A stretch of 64,000 nt of DNA, taken from Gammaproteobacteria bacterium (GTDB lineage: Bacteria; Pseudomonadota; Gammaproteobacteria; S012-40). Numbering within the stretch: the first letter of the stretch is position 1; every line of letters starts with the position of its first letter. Below the pieces are notes generated by a model. It worked only from the letters and a program-made list of their open reading frames with translations. It was not told where the DNA came from and made no database searches. A program made the position numbers and the translations under genes. Positions 48,878-58,761 of the stretch are shown one piece after another. The stretch covers positions 868,001 through 932,000 of the forward strand of contig JAOUMY010000001.1 of assembly GCA_029881255.1 (NCBI GenBank). Reading direction: 5' to 3'.

Positions 48878-49924
48878 ATGTTTGTTCAAAATCTGACATT
48901 ACGCGGGATTATTTTCGCTGCAATAACAATGGCTTTCCTTGTGGCGTCAGTAAATACGCCTGCCAGCGCGGCAAAAAAAATCCCTAGTAATAAAGATGTA
49001 AAAACCTATTTGCGTCCAGCCAAAGTTCCAGAGCCCTTGGATAACAAGTTAACTCGGGAGAGAGTAAAGCTGGGCAAGGCCTTATTTTTTGATCCGAGAT
49101 TGTCATCTTCCAATTTCATTAGCTGTTCGACATGCCACAACCCTGCCCTGGGTTGGGCCGACGGGATGAAGACGGCGACCGGGCATGGAATGAAAACACT
49201 AGGCCGTGCTACGCCAACGATATTGAATACCGCGTTTCAAACGTCACAATTCTGGGATGGTCGCGCACAAACACTGGAAGAGCAGGCCTTAGGGCCTATC
49301 GTTGCCGGCGGTGAGATGGCACAGAATCTCGATGAGTTAATTATTGAACTGGTAGCGTTACCCGGTTATGTCAAGATGTTCCAGGAGGCCTATCCTGGTG
49401 AAGGTGTCACTGGCGAATCGATAGCCAAAGCGATAGCCAGTTTTGAACGCACGATTATCTCAACGGATTCACCATTTGATATGTGGCTAAAAGGGAATAA
49501 AAGAGCGATTTCAACATCTGCCGCCAGAGGGTTTAATCTGTTCAAGAACAAGGCACGATGTGTTGTTTGCCATGAAGGTTTTAATTTCACCGACAACGGC
49601 TTTCACAATATTGGATTGAAGGGTAATACGGATGATGGGCGCTTTGCCATCAAATCCGTCGCTGTTTTAAAAGGCGCATTCAAAACACCCACGTTGCGCG
49701 ATGTAGCGCTCACGGCACCATATATGCACAACGGTGAGTTCGATACGCTTGAAGAAGTTATTGATCACTATGATATGGGTGGAGAAAAGGTTGAAGGACT
49801 TTCGCCTAATATGAAACCTTTACGCCTAAGTAAAGCGGAAAAAATGGATCTGGTCGAGTTTCTAAAGTCTTTGACTGGAAAACCAAGGCGAGTAACGGTT
49901 CCAAACTTGCCCAAAGCAAACTAA
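48878..49924 (+). CDS. Di-heme cytochrome c peroxidase / MauG family protein
   Basis: The 348-residue protein has a Sec signal peptide ending near residue 33 (TPASAA) and two heme c sites, C83-STCH and C228-VVCH. Between them lie GWADG, GRATPTILNTAF and FWDGRAQTLEEQALGPI, which are signatures of bacterial cytochrome c peroxidases and MauG-like enzymes. Near the end, LKGAFKTPTLRDVALTAPYMHNG includes the usual distal methionine region. It reduces hydrogen peroxide or oxidises a protein partner in the periplasm. The following cupredoxin gene, 34 bases away, is a plausible electron donor. Peroxidase and MauG roles cannot be separated by eye. Confidence 0.93.
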   Translation: MFVQNLTLRGIIFAAITMAFLVASVNTPASAAKKIPSNKDVKTYLRPAKVPEPLDNKLTRERVKLGKALFFDPRLSSSNFISCSTCHNPALGWADGMKTATGHGMKTLGRATPTILNTAFQTSQFWDGRAQTLEEQALGPIVAGGEMAQNLDELIIELVALPGYVKMFQEAYPGEGVTGESIAKAIASFERTIISTDSPFDMWLKGNKRAISTSAARGFNLFKNKARCVVCHEGFNFTDNGFHNIGLKGNTDDGRFAIKSVAVLKGAFKTPTLRDVALTAPYMHNGEFDTLEEVIDHYDMGGEKVEGLSPNMKPLRLSKAEKMDLVEFLKSLTGKPRRVTVPNLPKAN

Positions 49925-49958
49925 CTTTTTCCTTTAGGGATTTACAAGGAGACGATTG

Positions 49959-50297
49959 ATGAAACCAGTAGTGAACGGCATCGCATTGATGATTTTTTCA
50001 ATGGTATTGAATGGAGCGGTGTTCGCGGGAGATATCACCGTTGGGCAAAAGGATAAGGCGTTCGTAAAGAACGGAAAGTCGGTTTCAAAAATCGTTGTTA
50101 AAGTTGGCGACACGATCCATTTTAAAAACGAAGATCCGTTTTTCCACAACGTGTTTTCACTGTCTGATCTGAAAACTTTTGATTTGGGTTCATATCCCGC
50201 TGGGCAATCCAAACCCGTCACCTATGACAAAGCGGGCGAGGCTGATGTAGAGTGTGCCATTCATCCCCAAATGCGCCTCAAAGTGGTAGTACAGTAG
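49959..50297 (+). CDS. Small periplasmic cupredoxin
   Basis: I start at the ATG at 49959, seven bases after AGGAG; an in-frame TTG one codon earlier is unlikely. The 112-residue protein has a signal peptide ending AVFAG. It then has a single cupredoxin domain with type 1 copper ligands: His in DPFFHNVFS, and Cys, His and Met in VECAIHPQM. It resembles the small plastocyanin-like proteins often found beside MauG/peroxidase genes. Shared orientation and a 34-base gap support an operon with the di-heme peroxidase, to which it could deliver electrons. Confidence 0.9.
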   Translation: MKPVVNGIALMIFSMVLNGAVFAGDITVGQKDKAFVKNGKSVSKIVVKVGDTIHFKNEDPFFHNVFSLSDLKTFDLGSYPAGQSKPVTYDKAGEADVECAIHPQMRLKVVVQ

Positions 50298-50333
50298 TCC
50301 TACGGGCTCTGAAATATTTCTCAGTCGAATTAA

Positions 50334-50371
50334 CAAAAAAACGCATGCACTTAACAGTGTATGCGTTTTTT
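50334..50371. terminator. Bidirectional intrinsic terminator between convergent genes
   Basis: An A-tract is followed by ACGCAT (50341-50346), an imperfect inner stem GCAC/GTGT, and ATGCGT (50361-50366) followed by a T-tract. The outer stem including A/T pairs is over ten base pairs. It is symmetric, so it could stop both the cupredoxin transcript and the opposing transcript from 50694. Confidence 0.85.
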
Positions 50372-50466
50372 ATGTTAGTCAAATGTCCAACGAAGATGTA
50401 GTGCGCGGACAAATTCCAGCCGAGCCGTAAACTGTCTTCTTCGCGGCCTTAGACAGCCTGTCGAAG

Positions 50467-50694
50467 CTAGTTCATATCGTTAAGAAATGTATCAATATCC
50501 CGATTTGCGATGTCTGCCGGGATGCCCGGTGGTCTCTCGCGTACTATTTCAACCGGTTGTATGCGTAGTTCTGTCACATAGTGTTCGCGGTTTTCAAGTT
50601 TTTCGGGTTGGTCGGGGGTGTAGCGATTACTGATGACAATAATATCCTGGTCGCCATCTATCTCTCCTGTCACCATGTCGATGATGATATTCAT
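50467..50694 (-). CDS. Small protein of unknown function
   Basis: From the ATG at 50694 it is 75 residues, beginning MNIIIDMVTGEIDGDQDIIVI and ending DTFLNDMN. The start is preceded by GAGGAGGTG, one of the strongest ribosome-binding sites in the window, which is the main evidence that it is real. The protein is acidic, soluble, without signal or membrane segment. I do not recognise a family. It is isolated between the cupredoxin terminator and dcd. Confidence 0.7.
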   Translation of the reverse strand: MNIIIDMVTGEIDGDQDIIVISNRYTPDQPEKLENREHYVTELRIQPVEIVRERPPGIPADIANRDIDTFLNDMN

Positions 50695-51001
50695 AGGGCA
50701 CCTCCTCACCACATTAAGGGCATTTAATACAATATCGGCCTAGCGCGATACTATGTTTAGGATACCAGCATCGCAGTTTTTTGCTATAGCCTGTTTCACA
50801 GTTCTCACACTAGCCAAGCCATTGATTTATGTACGATCTTAAAAATACCGATTTTCTCTTGCCAAAAACTTAGAGCAACTTCCAGTCCAGTTTGTTCAGA
50901 AAAAGTCTAAGTGCTTTATGGGGACTTTGTGGGGTAAATCAAGCGGGATAGTGAAACATGTTATGGCGGGAGGCGCCACAAGGCCTCCCCCATCCAATAG
51001 T
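50695..51001. other. Intergenic region between the small gene and dcd
   Basis: About 300 bases without a gene. The part near 50700-50850 should contain the promoter for the minus-strand small gene; I cannot place it. A sequence TACGATCTTAAAAAT near 50832 is close to, but not the same as, the CGATCTAAAAAG motif seen upstream of the motor and chemoreceptor genes. A hairpin near 50968 lies behind dcd. Confidence 0.35.
50968..50989 (-). terminator. Hairpin downstream of dcd
   Basis: GGGAGGC (50968-50974) and GCCTCCC (50983-50989) form a perfect seven-base-pair stem with an eight-base loop, 13 bases past the dcd stop. It lacks a T tract on the minus strand, so it may be a weak terminator or a 3'-end-protecting stem. 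Confidence 0.45.
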
Positions 51002-51565
51002 TTAGGTTCTAGGTAGTGTTACGCCGGTCTGGCCCTGATACTTGCCCTCGCGATCGCGATATGAGGTCTCACAGACTTCGTCAGACTCCAGAAACAGCAT
51101 CTGCGCTACGCCCTCGTTAGCATAGATCTTTGCCGGAAGAGGCGTGGTATTGGAGAACTCCAAAGTCACGTGTCCTTCCCACTCTGGCTCCAATGGCGTT
51201 ACATTGACGATGATGCCACAGCGGGCGTAGGTCGATTTGCCGAGGCAGATGGTCAACACATTGCGTGGGATGCGGAAGTATTCCACGGTACGGGCAAGAG
51301 CGAACGAGTTTGGCGGGATGATGCACACATTTGAGCGTACATCGACAAAGCTTTCGCTGCTAAATGCCTTGGGGTCGACGACAGCAGAATTGATATTGGT
51401 GAATATTTTGAATTCATCCGCACATCGCACATCATACCCATAGCTCGACGTGCCGTAGGATACGATGCGCTTGCCATCTGACTGCTTGACCTGGCCGGGT
51501 TCGAACGGTTCGATCATTCCCTCTGCCGCCATGCGGCGTATCCATTTGTCAGACTTGATGCTCAT
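51002..51565 (-). CDS. dcd: dCTP deaminase
   Basis: Dcd converts dCTP to dUTP, the main source of dUMP for thymidylate synthesis in such bacteria. The 187-residue protein has the family blocks [13 protein letters not shown] at the start, [16 protein letters not shown], and [27 protein letters not shown] contains the catalytic Glu. It starts two bases after the apbC stop, so the two genes form an operon, a common arrangement in gammaproteobacteria. Confidence 0.97.
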   Translation of the reverse strand: MSIKSDKWIRRMAAEGMIEPFEPGQVKQSDGKRIVSYGTSSYGYDVRCADEFKIFTNINSAVVDPKAFSSESFVDVRSNVCIIPPNSFALARTVEYFRIPRNVLTICLGKSTYARCGIIVNVTPLEPEWEGHVTLEFSNTTPLPAKIYANEGVAQMLFLESDEVCETSYRDREGKYQGQTGVTLPRT

Positions 51566-51567
51566 TG

Positions 51568-52659
51568 CTAATTATTTTCTATTACGATGTTAGGGAATTT
51601 GCTGCTGTAATCTTTTGCTTGCAGGGAAAGCTTGCCGGCAACACTGCGAGCGATCTCACGGTATAGCTCTGAGATTCGGCTGTTCGGGTCTGCAATCACT
51701 GTCGGAGTTCCGCCATCGGCCTGTTCGCGGATGGTGATATCCAACGGTAAGGAACCCAACATGTCGACGCCATAGTCTTCCGACATGCGCTGTCCCCCGC
51801 CTGCGCCAAAGATGTGCTCTTCGTGACCACATTTGGAACAGATATGTATGCTCATATTCTCGATGATTCCGAGTACCGGTACGTTGACCTTTTGGAACAT
51901 CTTTAGCCCTTTGCGCGCATCCAGCAATGCGATGTCCTGAGGTGTGGTGACGATAACAGCGCCACTGACCGGGATTTTCTGCGCCAGCGTCAGCTGCGTG
52001 TCGCCAGTACCCGGTGGCAGGTCGATGACCAGGTAATCCAGGTCGCGCCAGTTGGTTTCATTTAGTAACTGTTCAAGCGCCTGGGTGACCATCGGGCCAC
52101 GCCAGATCATCGGGGTTTCTTCTTCAATGAGAAAACCGATCGACATCGCCTGAACGCCGTGGTTTTCCATGGGCTCCATGGATTTGCCATCTTTGGAGTC
52201 TGGCTTGCCGGTAATGCCCAGCATACGCGGTTGGCTTGGACCATAGATATCCGCATCCAGAATGCCAACGGTCGCACCTTCTGCCGCCAATGCCAACGCC
52301 AGGTTAACCGACGTTGTGGATTTGCCTACACCGCCTTTGCCAGACGCGACAGCAATAATATTCTTGATGTTCTGCATGGGCTTGACACCCTGCTGTACCG
52401 AATGAGCCACGACCTTGCTGCTGATTTTCACCGTGACATTGTCGGCACCACACGCTTGCTTGATCTTAGAGCTCAGTTTTTCCGACAGGGTATTAAAATA
52501 ACCCGCTGCCGGGAATCCTAAAACGATGTTTACTGTGACCTTGTTACCTTCAACGTCTATCTTTTTGACGCATCCAGCGCTAACCAGATCTTTCTGGAGA
52601 TAGGGGTCGACGTAGTTCTTAATTTCCGATTCGATTTGCGACTGGGTAATCGATGACAT
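51568..52659 (-). CDS. apbC: Fe-S cluster carrier ATPase ApbC/Mrp
   Basis: ApbC (Mrp) binds and transfers Fe-S clusters. I start at the ATG at 52659 ([13 protein letters not shown]), six bases after GGAGG; an in-frame start 18 bases earlier lacks support. The 363-residue protein has an N-terminal DUF59/MIP18-like domain. The deviant Walker A motif GKGGVGKST lies at residues 107-115, the Walker B region is [14 protein letters not shown], and the CSKC pair that binds the cluster at the dimer interface is present. It diverges from metG, the arrangement also seen in E. coli. Confidence 0.97.
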   Translation of the reverse strand: MSSITQSQIESEIKNYVDPYLQKDLVSAGCVKKIDVEGNKVTVNIVLGFPAAGYFNTLSEKLSSKIKQACGADNVTVKISSKVVAHSVQQGVKPMQNIKNIIAVASGKGGVGKSTTSVNLALALAAEGATVGILDADIYGPSQPRMLGITGKPDSKDGKSMEPMENHGVQAMSIGFLIEEETPMIWRGPMVTQALEQLLNETNWRDLDYLVIDLPPGTGDTQLTLAQKIPVSGAVIVTTPQDIALLDARKGLKMFQKVNVPVLGIIENMSIHICSKCGHEEHIFGAGGGQRMSEDYGVDMLGSLPLDITIREQADGGTPTVIADPNSRISELYREIARSVAGKLSLQAKDYSSKFPNIVIENN

Positions 52660-52760
52660 TTTAATCCTCCCGCACACTAAACAGGGTTACTGATCCAAAC
52701 CAGGGGGGCGAATTTTACCTGATTTACTGCGTCGTTGCCGAATTTATTCGCCCGATTGTT

Positions 52761-52769
52761 TGCTATAAT
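52761..52769 (+). promoter_or_regulatory. Extended -10 promoter element of metG
   Basis: TGCTATAAT combines a consensus TATAAT (52764-52769) with the extended TG at 52761-52762, 57 bases before the metG ATG in the divergent gap with apbC. No good -35 is at the ideal distance: TTTATT lies 15 bases upstream. Extended -10 promoters tolerate this. Confidence 0.65.
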
Positions 52770-52825
52770 GACGAGTTTTCGAAAAATACCCAAACTATCT
52801 AATTGCTTAGCTGAGTAAAAAGTTA

Positions 52826-54871
52826 ATGAATAAGCAACGTCGTATCCTGGTAACCAGCGCACTGCCCTATGCCAATGGCCCTATCCATCTTGGGCATATG
52901 GTCGAATATATTCAGACTGATATTTGGGTGCGTTTTCAAAAAATGCATGGCCATCAAATAATTTATGTATGTGCCGATGATGCCCACGGCACGCCGATCA
53001 TGTTGCACGCACAAAAGCTAGGGATAACGCCGGAAGAACTGATCGCTCAAATCGCAAAAGAACACACTCGCGATTTCGAAGGTTTCATGATCGGTTTCGA
53101 TAATTACTATTCAACGCATTCGCCTGAAAATCGTCAACTTGCCGAGACGATTTTTCTGAGCTTGAAACGCGCAGGACATATTGAATCGCGAACCATCGAG
53201 CAAGCGTATGATCCGGTCAAGGAAATGTTTTTGCCCGATCGTTTCGTTAAAGGCACCTGCCCGCGTTGTGGTGCAGATGATCAGTATGGTGACAACTGTG
53301 AAGTTTGCGGTGCCACATATGATCCTACTGATTTGAAAAATCCCGTGTCTGTTGTTTCCGGCGCTACGCCGATTCAAAAACAATCGGAACATTTGTTTTT
53401 TAAATTGGGCGATTTTGAAACCATGTTGCGCGAGTGGACGGGCAACGATGGAAACAAGAGCGCCGAGGGTCGTATTCAGCAGGAAGTCAGTCACAAACTT
53501 AAGGAGTGGTTCGACGCCGGTTTGCATGACTGGGATATTTCCCGTGATGCGCCTTACTTTGGTTTTGAAATTCCAGAAAGCCCAGGGAAATATTTTTATG
53601 TGTGGATGGATGCGCCTATGGGTTACATCGCCAGCTTCAAGAATCTGGCAGATAAAAATGGCATAGACTTCGATAGTTTTTGGTCAAGTGATAGTGACGC
53701 CGAAGTTTATCATTTTATCGGAAAAGACATTCTCCGTTTTCATACGCTGTTCTGGCCCGCTGTTTTGTCTGGAGCCGGAATGCGCACGCCAACAGCGGTA
53801 TTTGCCCACGGGTTTTTAACCGTCAACGGCAAGAAGATGTCAAAGTCCCGCGGTACTTTTATCAAGGCCGAAACTTATCTCAAACATCTTGGTCCGGAAT
53901 ACTTGCGCTATTACTTTGCCGCACGCCTGAGCAATGGTATCGATGACATCGACTTGCAGTTCGATGATTTTGTGCAGCGCGTTAATGCGGACCTGGTGGG
54001 CAAAGTTGTCAATATTGCCAGCAGATGCGCAGGATTTATCAGTAAGAATTTCGAGGGTGTGTTGGCGGCTCAGTGCAGTGAATCAGAACTCTACGCCTCT
54101 TTTGCGGATGCCGCGGGCGTGATTGGGGGGTTTTTCGAGTCGCGCGAATACAGTCGTGCGATTCGCGAGATAATGGCTCTGGCGGATCGTGCGAATCAAT
54201 ACGTCGATGAAAAACAACCCTGGGTATTGGCGAAACAGCAAGGACAGGAACAGGAGCTTCAAAATGTTGCCAGTGTCGGAATTAACCTTTTCCGTATTCT
54301 AGTGACTTACCTAAAACCTGTATTGCCTCAGTTGGCGCAAAATGCCGAAGAATTTCTGGCAGCAGGTGAATTAGTCTGGGATAGCGTCAAGCAACCCCTG
54401 ACTGGTCACAAGATACAAAAATACAAACCGCTAATGACACGAATTGAAACAAAGCAGATTGAGGCGATGGTGAACGAAAGCAAAGAAGCACAATCAGAAT
54501 CCTCTCCGGCGGCGAAAAAGAACCCCCAAGCGTCTGAGGTGTCGGCAACGATCGAATACGATGATTTTGCCAAGGTTGATTTGCGTATTGCGCGGATTGT
54601 TAAGGCAGAGCACGTTGAGGGCGCAGACAAATTACTGCGTCTGCAATTGGATATCGGCGAGGAAACTCGACAGGTGTTTGCCGGTATCAAGTCTGCCTAC
54701 AGTCCCGAGCAGCTCGAGGGCAAGTTGACGGTCATGGTTGCCAATCTGGCGCCACGTAAAATGCGTTTTGGTATGTCGGAAGGCATGGTGCTTGCGGCGG
54801 GACCAGGGGGCAAAGACTTATGGATACTTGAGCCTCATGAAGGCGCGCAACCGGGTATGCGTGTTAAATAG
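52826..54871 (+). CDS. metG: Methionyl-tRNA synthetase
   Basis: MetRS charges tRNA(Met) and initiator tRNA. The 681-residue protein has the HIGH-type motif HLGH at residues 21-24, a zinc knuckle [17 protein letters not shown] and KMSKS at residues 337-341. An anticodon-binding helical domain follows. After a low-complexity linker (about 550-575) comes a C-terminal OB-fold tRNA-binding domain ([20 protein letters not shown]), which also mediates dimerisation. Length and domain order match the long E. coli type. Confidence 0.98.
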   Translation: MNKQRRILVTSALPYANGPIHLGHMVEYIQTDIWVRFQKMHGHQIIYVCADDAHGTPIMLHAQKLGITPEELIAQIAKEHTRDFEGFMIGFDNYYSTHSPENRQLAETIFLSLKRAGHIESRTIEQAYDPVKEMFLPDRFVKGTCPRCGADDQYGDNCEVCGATYDPTDLKNPVSVVSGATPIQKQSEHLFFKLGDFETMLREWTGNDGNKSAEGRIQQEVSHKLKEWFDAGLHDWDISRDAPYFGFEIPESPGKYFYVWMDAPMGYIASFKNLADKNGIDFDSFWSSDSDAEVYHFIGKDILRFHTLFWPAVLSGAGMRTPTAVFAHGFLTVNGKKMSKSRGTFIKAETYLKHLGPEYLRYYFAARLSNGIDDIDLQFDDFVQRVNADLVGKVVNIASRCAGFISKNFEGVLAAQCSESELYASFADAAGVIGGFFESREYSRAIREIMALADRANQYVDEKQPWVLAKQQGQEQELQNVASVGINLFRILVTYLKPVLPQLAQNAEEFLAAGELVWDSVKQPLTGHKIQKYKPLMTRIETKQIEAMVNESKEAQSESSPAAKKNPQASEVSATIEYDDFAKVDLRIARIVKAEHVEGADKLLRLQLDIGEETRQVFAGIKSAYSPEQLEGKLTVMVANLAPRKMRFGMSEGMVLAAGPGGKDLWILEPHEGAQPGMRVK

Positions 54872-54906
54872 CTCAATCCTGATGTGTGATTCTTGATGGA
54901 GAGTCG

Positions 54907-55488
54907 ATGACGGAAATATTCCTTTTGCTGGTTGGCACCGTGTTGGTCAACAACTTCGTGTTGGTGAAGTTTCTTGGTCTGTGTCCCTTTATGGGTGTAT
55001 CGCGAAAACACGAGACGGCGGTAGGGATGGCCCTGGCGACAACGTTTGTTCTGACCTTGTCGTCCGTGTGTAGTTATCTGGTGAATACCTACTTGCTGCA
55101 ACCCTTCGACCTGGAATTCTTGCGCACGATCACCTTTATCCTGGTGATCGCAGCGGTTGTTCAGTTGACCGAGATGGTGGTGCATAAAACCAGTCCGCTG
55201 CTTTACCGCGTCTTGGGTATATATCTGCCTCTGATTACAACAAACTGTGCGGTGTTAGGTGTGGCCTTGCTCAATGTGCAACAGGAATTCGGATTTATTG
55301 AGTCGGCGGTTTATGGCTTCGGCGCCTCAGTTGGATTTTCTCTGGTACTCATTTTGTTCTCTTCGATTCGTGAACGCTTAATTGTGGCCGATGTGCCGGT
55401 GGCGTTTCGCGGTTCGGCAATTGCCCTGATCACGGCTGGTTTGATGTCAGTTGCATTTATGGGTTTTGCCGGCCTGGTAAAAGGTTGA
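54907..55488 (+). CDS. rsxA: Rnf/Rsx electron transport complex subunit A
   Basis: RsxA (RnfA) is a polytopic membrane subunit. I start at the ATG at 54907 ([16 protein letters not shown]), five bases after GGAG; the in-frame GTG at 54886 is not needed. The 193-residue protein has about six membrane helices and the family pattern [16 protein letters not shown], with a conserved cysteine thought to help hold a membrane Fe-S cluster. [12 protein letters not shown] carries a second. It is the first gene of rsxABCDGE, 35 bases after metG. Confidence 0.97.
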   Translation: MTEIFLLLVGTVLVNNFVLVKFLGLCPFMGVSRKHETAVGMALATTFVLTLSSVCSYLVNTYLLQPFDLEFLRTITFILVIAAVVQLTEMVVHKTSPLLYRVLGIYLPLITTNCAVLGVALLNVQQEFGFIESAVYGFGASVGFSLVLILFSSIRERLIVADVPVAFRGSAIALITAGLMSVAFMGFAGLVKG

Positions 55489-55490
55489 CG

Positions 55491-56054
55491 ATGCTGACCC
55501 CTGTAATCGTCATCGGATTGTTAGCATTGGTGTTTGGCCTGGGTCTTGGCTATGCGGCGGTACGTTTTCGCGTCGAAGGTGATCCCCTTGTTGAAAAAAT
55601 CGACTCGATATTGCCACAGACGCAATGTGGTCAGTGTGGTTATCCCGGATGTAAACCCTACGCAACAGCGATAGCCCATGAAGAGGCAGAAATTAATCGC
55701 TGTCCGCCCGGAGGCGAGGCAACAATACACGCACTTGCAGATTTATTGGATCGCGATTTTGTTCCACTCGATGCTGAAGTTGGCGAAGAGAAGCCAAAAG
55801 AAGTCGCCATTATTCGCGAGGCTGAATGTATTGGCTGTACCTTATGCATACAGGCCTGTCCTGTCGATGCGATACTCGGCGCGGCCAAGCAAATGCATAC
55901 GGTGATTGAATCAGAGTGTACGGGTTGCGTGCTGTGCGTGCCGCCTTGTCCGGTTGACTGCATCGACATGGTGCCATTGATTCAGGATATAACCAACTGG
56001 CGTTGGCCATCACCGACAGATAAGAAAGCGCCTAAAACATTGGAGGCCGGTTGA
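55491..56054 (+). CDS. rsxB: Rnf/Rsx electron transport complex subunit B (ferredoxin)
   Basis: RsxB carries several Fe-S clusters. From the ATG at 55491 it is 187 residues: an N-terminal membrane helix, then a CGQCGYPGC domain for one 4Fe-4S cluster and two ferredoxin-type motifs ([12 protein letters not shown] and [12 protein letters not shown]). The start lies two bases after the rsxA stop, and its TGA overlaps the rsxC ATG. It passes electrons between RsxC and the membrane subunits. Confidence 0.97.
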   Translation: MLTPVIVIGLLALVFGLGLGYAAVRFRVEGDPLVEKIDSILPQTQCGQCGYPGCKPYATAIAHEEAEINRCPPGGEATIHALADLLDRDFVPLDAEVGEEKPKEVAIIREAECIGCTLCIQACPVDAILGAAKQMHTVIESECTGCVLCVPPCPVDCIDMVPLIQDITNWRWPSPTDKKAPKTLEAG

Positions 56055-57703
56055 TGCGTAGTTTGAGCCGGTTTCTCGGTGGAGTGAAGCTTCCGGGGCA
56101 GAAGCAGATGTCAACGCAGTTGCCGGTTGAGAAAGCCGCTGTGCCGCGAGAGCTAGTGTTGCCCATGCAGCAACATATCGGCAAACCTGCCGAGCCAATA
56201 GTTGCTGTTGGAGACAAGGTGCTCAAAGGGCAGAAAATCGCACGTGCTGTTGACTATATTTCTGCGCCGATACATGCACCGACCTCTGGTGTTGTGATAG
56301 CGATCGAAGCTCGTAGCGTACCGCATCCATCTGGAATGACAGCCTTGTGTATCGTTATCGAAAGCGATGGTGAAGATCGTTGGTGCGAATTAACGCCACA
56401 CGAGCAGGATTTTCGAAATCTTGATCCTAGCGCGTTGCGTAATTTAGTGCGTGAAGCAGGAATTGTGGGTCTCGGCGGAGCGGGATTTCCCAGTTATGTA
56501 AAACTCAATCCGGGACCGGATCGGGTAATAGAGACGCTCATCATTAATGGCGCTGAGTGCGAACCTTATATTACTTGCGACGACATGTTGATGCGTGAAC
56601 GTGCGGACGAAGTCATTGCCGGCATTGGCATTATTCGCCATGCAGTCCAGGCACGAGAAGTGGTAATTGCGATTGAAGATAACAAGCCGCAGGCACGCGA
56701 AGCGATCGAAAAAGCCATTGCGACTGCCAACGTATCATTTGATGTCGTCAGTGTGCCAACGATTTATCCAGCAGGTGGAGAAAAACAACTCATACACACT
56801 GTTACCGGCAAAGTGGTGCCCGCAAATGGATTGCCTGCGCATGTCGGTGTGGTCTGTCAAAACGTAGGAACTTCGGCCGCAATCTATCGCGCAATTATGC
56901 TTGGCGAACCACTGATAAGTCGGTATGTAACTGTGGCTGGTGATGTCACTCAGCCAAGGAATCTTGAAGTGTTGTTTGGAACTCCGCTTAAAGACCTAAT
57001 CTCTCAGGCAGGAGATGCGACCGACAATTTAAGACGCCTCATCGTCGGTGGCCCAATGATGGGGTTCGCGATGCATAGTGATCTCGTGCCGGTAATCAAG
57101 ACATCGAATTGCTTGTTGGTAGACTGCGGCAAAACGCAGGTGCTTTCTGAGAGCGCCTATGTGATGCCCTGTATACGTTGCGGAAACTGCGCCGAAGTTT
57201 GTCCAGTGAATCTGTTGCCACAACAGCTTTACTGGTATTCGCGTGGCGAAGAATACGAACGCTTACTGGAGTTCGATCTGTTTGACTGTATTGAATGTGG
57301 CTGTTGTGACTATGTTTGTCCCAGCCGGATTCCTCTGGTCCAGTATTTTCGTTTTGCTAAGGCAGAAGTATGGCATCGTGAAGGCGAACGCAAGAAATCG
57401 GATATCGCACGTCAACGACATGAGTTTCGGCAGTTGCGTCTCGAACGTGAGAAGCTTGAACGTTCCGCAAAGCACAAAAAACGTATGGCGGCATTAAAAA
57501 CTGACGAGCCTAAGGCGGAACAGGAAAAGACTGCTGAAGATCCGAAGAAGGCGGCGATCCTCGCTGCGATGGAGCGTGTAAAAGCGAAGAAAGCCGCGCA
57601 AAGCGTAATGCCAAAAAATACTGAAAATCTTACTGATGCGCAGCAGCGGCAGATTGCCGAAGCAGAACAACGGCGCACGCAGGCAGAATCGGAAAAGGAT
57701 TAA
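56054..57703 (+). CDS. rsxC: Rnf/Rsx electron transport complex subunit C
   Basis: RsxC is the NADH- and FMN-binding peripheral subunit. From the ATG at 56054, overlapping the rsxB stop as TGATG, it is 549 residues. GLGGAGFPSYVKLNPG marks the nucleotide-binding fold shared with complex I NuoF. Two ferredoxin motifs, CIRCGNCAEVCP and CIECGCCDYVCP, follow. The last 100 residues are a charged Ala/Lys/Glu-rich tail, far shorter than the long repeat tail of the E. coli protein. Confidence 0.96.
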   Translation: MRSLSRFLGGVKLPGQKQMSTQLPVEKAAVPRELVLPMQQHIGKPAEPIVAVGDKVLKGQKIARAVDYISAPIHAPTSGVVIAIEARSVPHPSGMTALCIVIESDGEDRWCELTPHEQDFRNLDPSALRNLVREAGIVGLGGAGFPSYVKLNPGPDRVIETLIINGAECEPYITCDDMLMRERADEVIAGIGIIRHAVQAREVVIAIEDNKPQAREAIEKAIATANVSFDVVSVPTIYPAGGEKQLIHTVTGKVVPANGLPAHVGVVCQNVGTSAAIYRAIMLGEPLISRYVTVAGDVTQPRNLEVLFGTPLKDLISQAGDATDNLRRLIVGGPMMGFAMHSDLVPVIKTSNCLLVDCGKTQVLSESAYVMPCIRCGNCAEVCPVNLLPQQLYWYSRGEEYERLLEFDLFDCIECGCCDYVCPSRIPLVQYFRFAKAEVWHREGERKKSDIARQRHEFRQLRLEREKLERSAKHKKRMAALKTDEPKAEQEKTAEDPKKAAILAAMERVKAKKAAQSVMPKNTENLTDAQQRQIAEAEQRRTQAESEKD

Positions 57704-57744
57704 ACACTGAACAACAAAAACACCAATCAAGCGGTAAGTGGCAC

Positions 57745-58761
57745 GTGTTAACGCCGAGCTCTCCGCATATTCATGGAGGCAATAGTGTAAGCAAGATCAT
57801 GCTTACCGTTGTCGCCGCGCTAATTCCAGGTATCGTGTTGGAGACCTATCTGTTTGGATGGGGCGTGATATTTAATGTCTTCTTGGCGAATGTTACGGCA
57901 CTGGTTTGCGAGGCGATAATGTTGCGTGTGCGCAAACGCCCACTCTGGCCATTTCTTAGTGATGGCAGCGCGATAGTTACCGCGACTTTGTTAGCGATTT
58001 CGATTCCGCCGATCGTTCCCTGGTGGGTAGTGGTTGTGGGAATGGTGTTTGCCATTGTTGTTGCCAAACATCTGTATGGTGGTCTGGGTTACAACCCGTT
58101 TAATCCCGCCATGGTTGCCTATGCCGTATTGCTGATTTCCTTTCCCAGGGAAATGAGTACCTGGCTGCTCCCTACGACGCTGCGCGATGCAACTATCACA
58201 TTTCAGGATTTTACCCGTATGAATTTTGGGTCGGGCCTGCCGAATATGGATGGCGTTTCCGGGGCAACTCCCCTCGACTATCTCAAAACGCAGTTGGGGC
58301 TCGGTCAAACGGTGGATGGCGTCATGCGTGACAATCCCTTGTTCGGAATGTTGGCTGCAAATGGTATTGAGTGGCTGAACGTTGCGTTTCTTGTGGGCGG
58401 TTTATGGTTGTTATATAAGCGCGTCATATCGTGGCATATCCCGGTTGCCAGCCTGCTTTCTCTGGTGTTCATTGCAGGTTTCTTCTATTTGCTCGACGCC
58501 CAATCCTTTGCCTCACCGCTATTCCATTTGTTCACTGGCGGTACGATGCTGTGCGCCTTTTTTATCGCGACTGACCCGGTGAGTGCGTCCACTACTCTGA
58601 AGGGCAAGATCTACTACGGTATAGGCATTGGTCTGCTTATTTACATCATCCGAACCTGGGGAGGCTATCCGGATGCCATTGCTTTTGCAGTCCTGTTGAT
58701 GAATCTCACTGCGCCAACAATAGACTACTACGTGAGAACCAAGGTGGTTGGGCGTGGCTGA
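57745..58761 (+). CDS. rsxD: Rnf/Rsx electron transport complex subunit D
   Basis: RsxD is a membrane subunit carrying covalent FMN. The 338-residue protein starts with GTG (MLTPSSPHIHGGNSVSKIML); the reading frame is open upstream to near the rsxC stop, but this start fits the family. About nine membrane helices are visible. The flavinylation motif is SGATPLD with Thr175, matching the FMN-bearing threonine of RnfD. A GLGYNPFNPAMVAYAVLLISFP block is typical of the NqrB/RnfD family. It overlaps rsxG by eight bases. Confidence 0.96.
   Translation: MLTPSSPHIHGGNSVSKIMLTVVAALIPGIVLETYLFGWGVIFNVFLANVTALVCEAIMLRVRKRPLWPFLSDGSAIVTATLLAISIPPIVPWWVVVVGMVFAIVVAKHLYGGLGYNPFNPAMVAYAVLLISFPREMSTWLLPTTLRDATITFQDFTRMNFGSGLPNMDGVSGATPLDYLKTQLGLGQTVDGVMRDNPLFGMLAANGIEWLNVAFLVGGLWLLYKRVISWHIPVASLLSLVFIAGFFYLLDAQSFASPLFHLFTGGTMLCAFFIATDPVSASTTLKGKIYYGIGIGLLIYIIRTWGGYPDAIAFAVLLMNLTAPTIDYYVRTKVVGRG

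Noticed and set aside
50820-50850. TACGATCTTAAAAAT as a third copy of the shared 12-base motif
   Set aside because: It contains an inserted T relative to the other two copies, so it is mentioned only as a near match.
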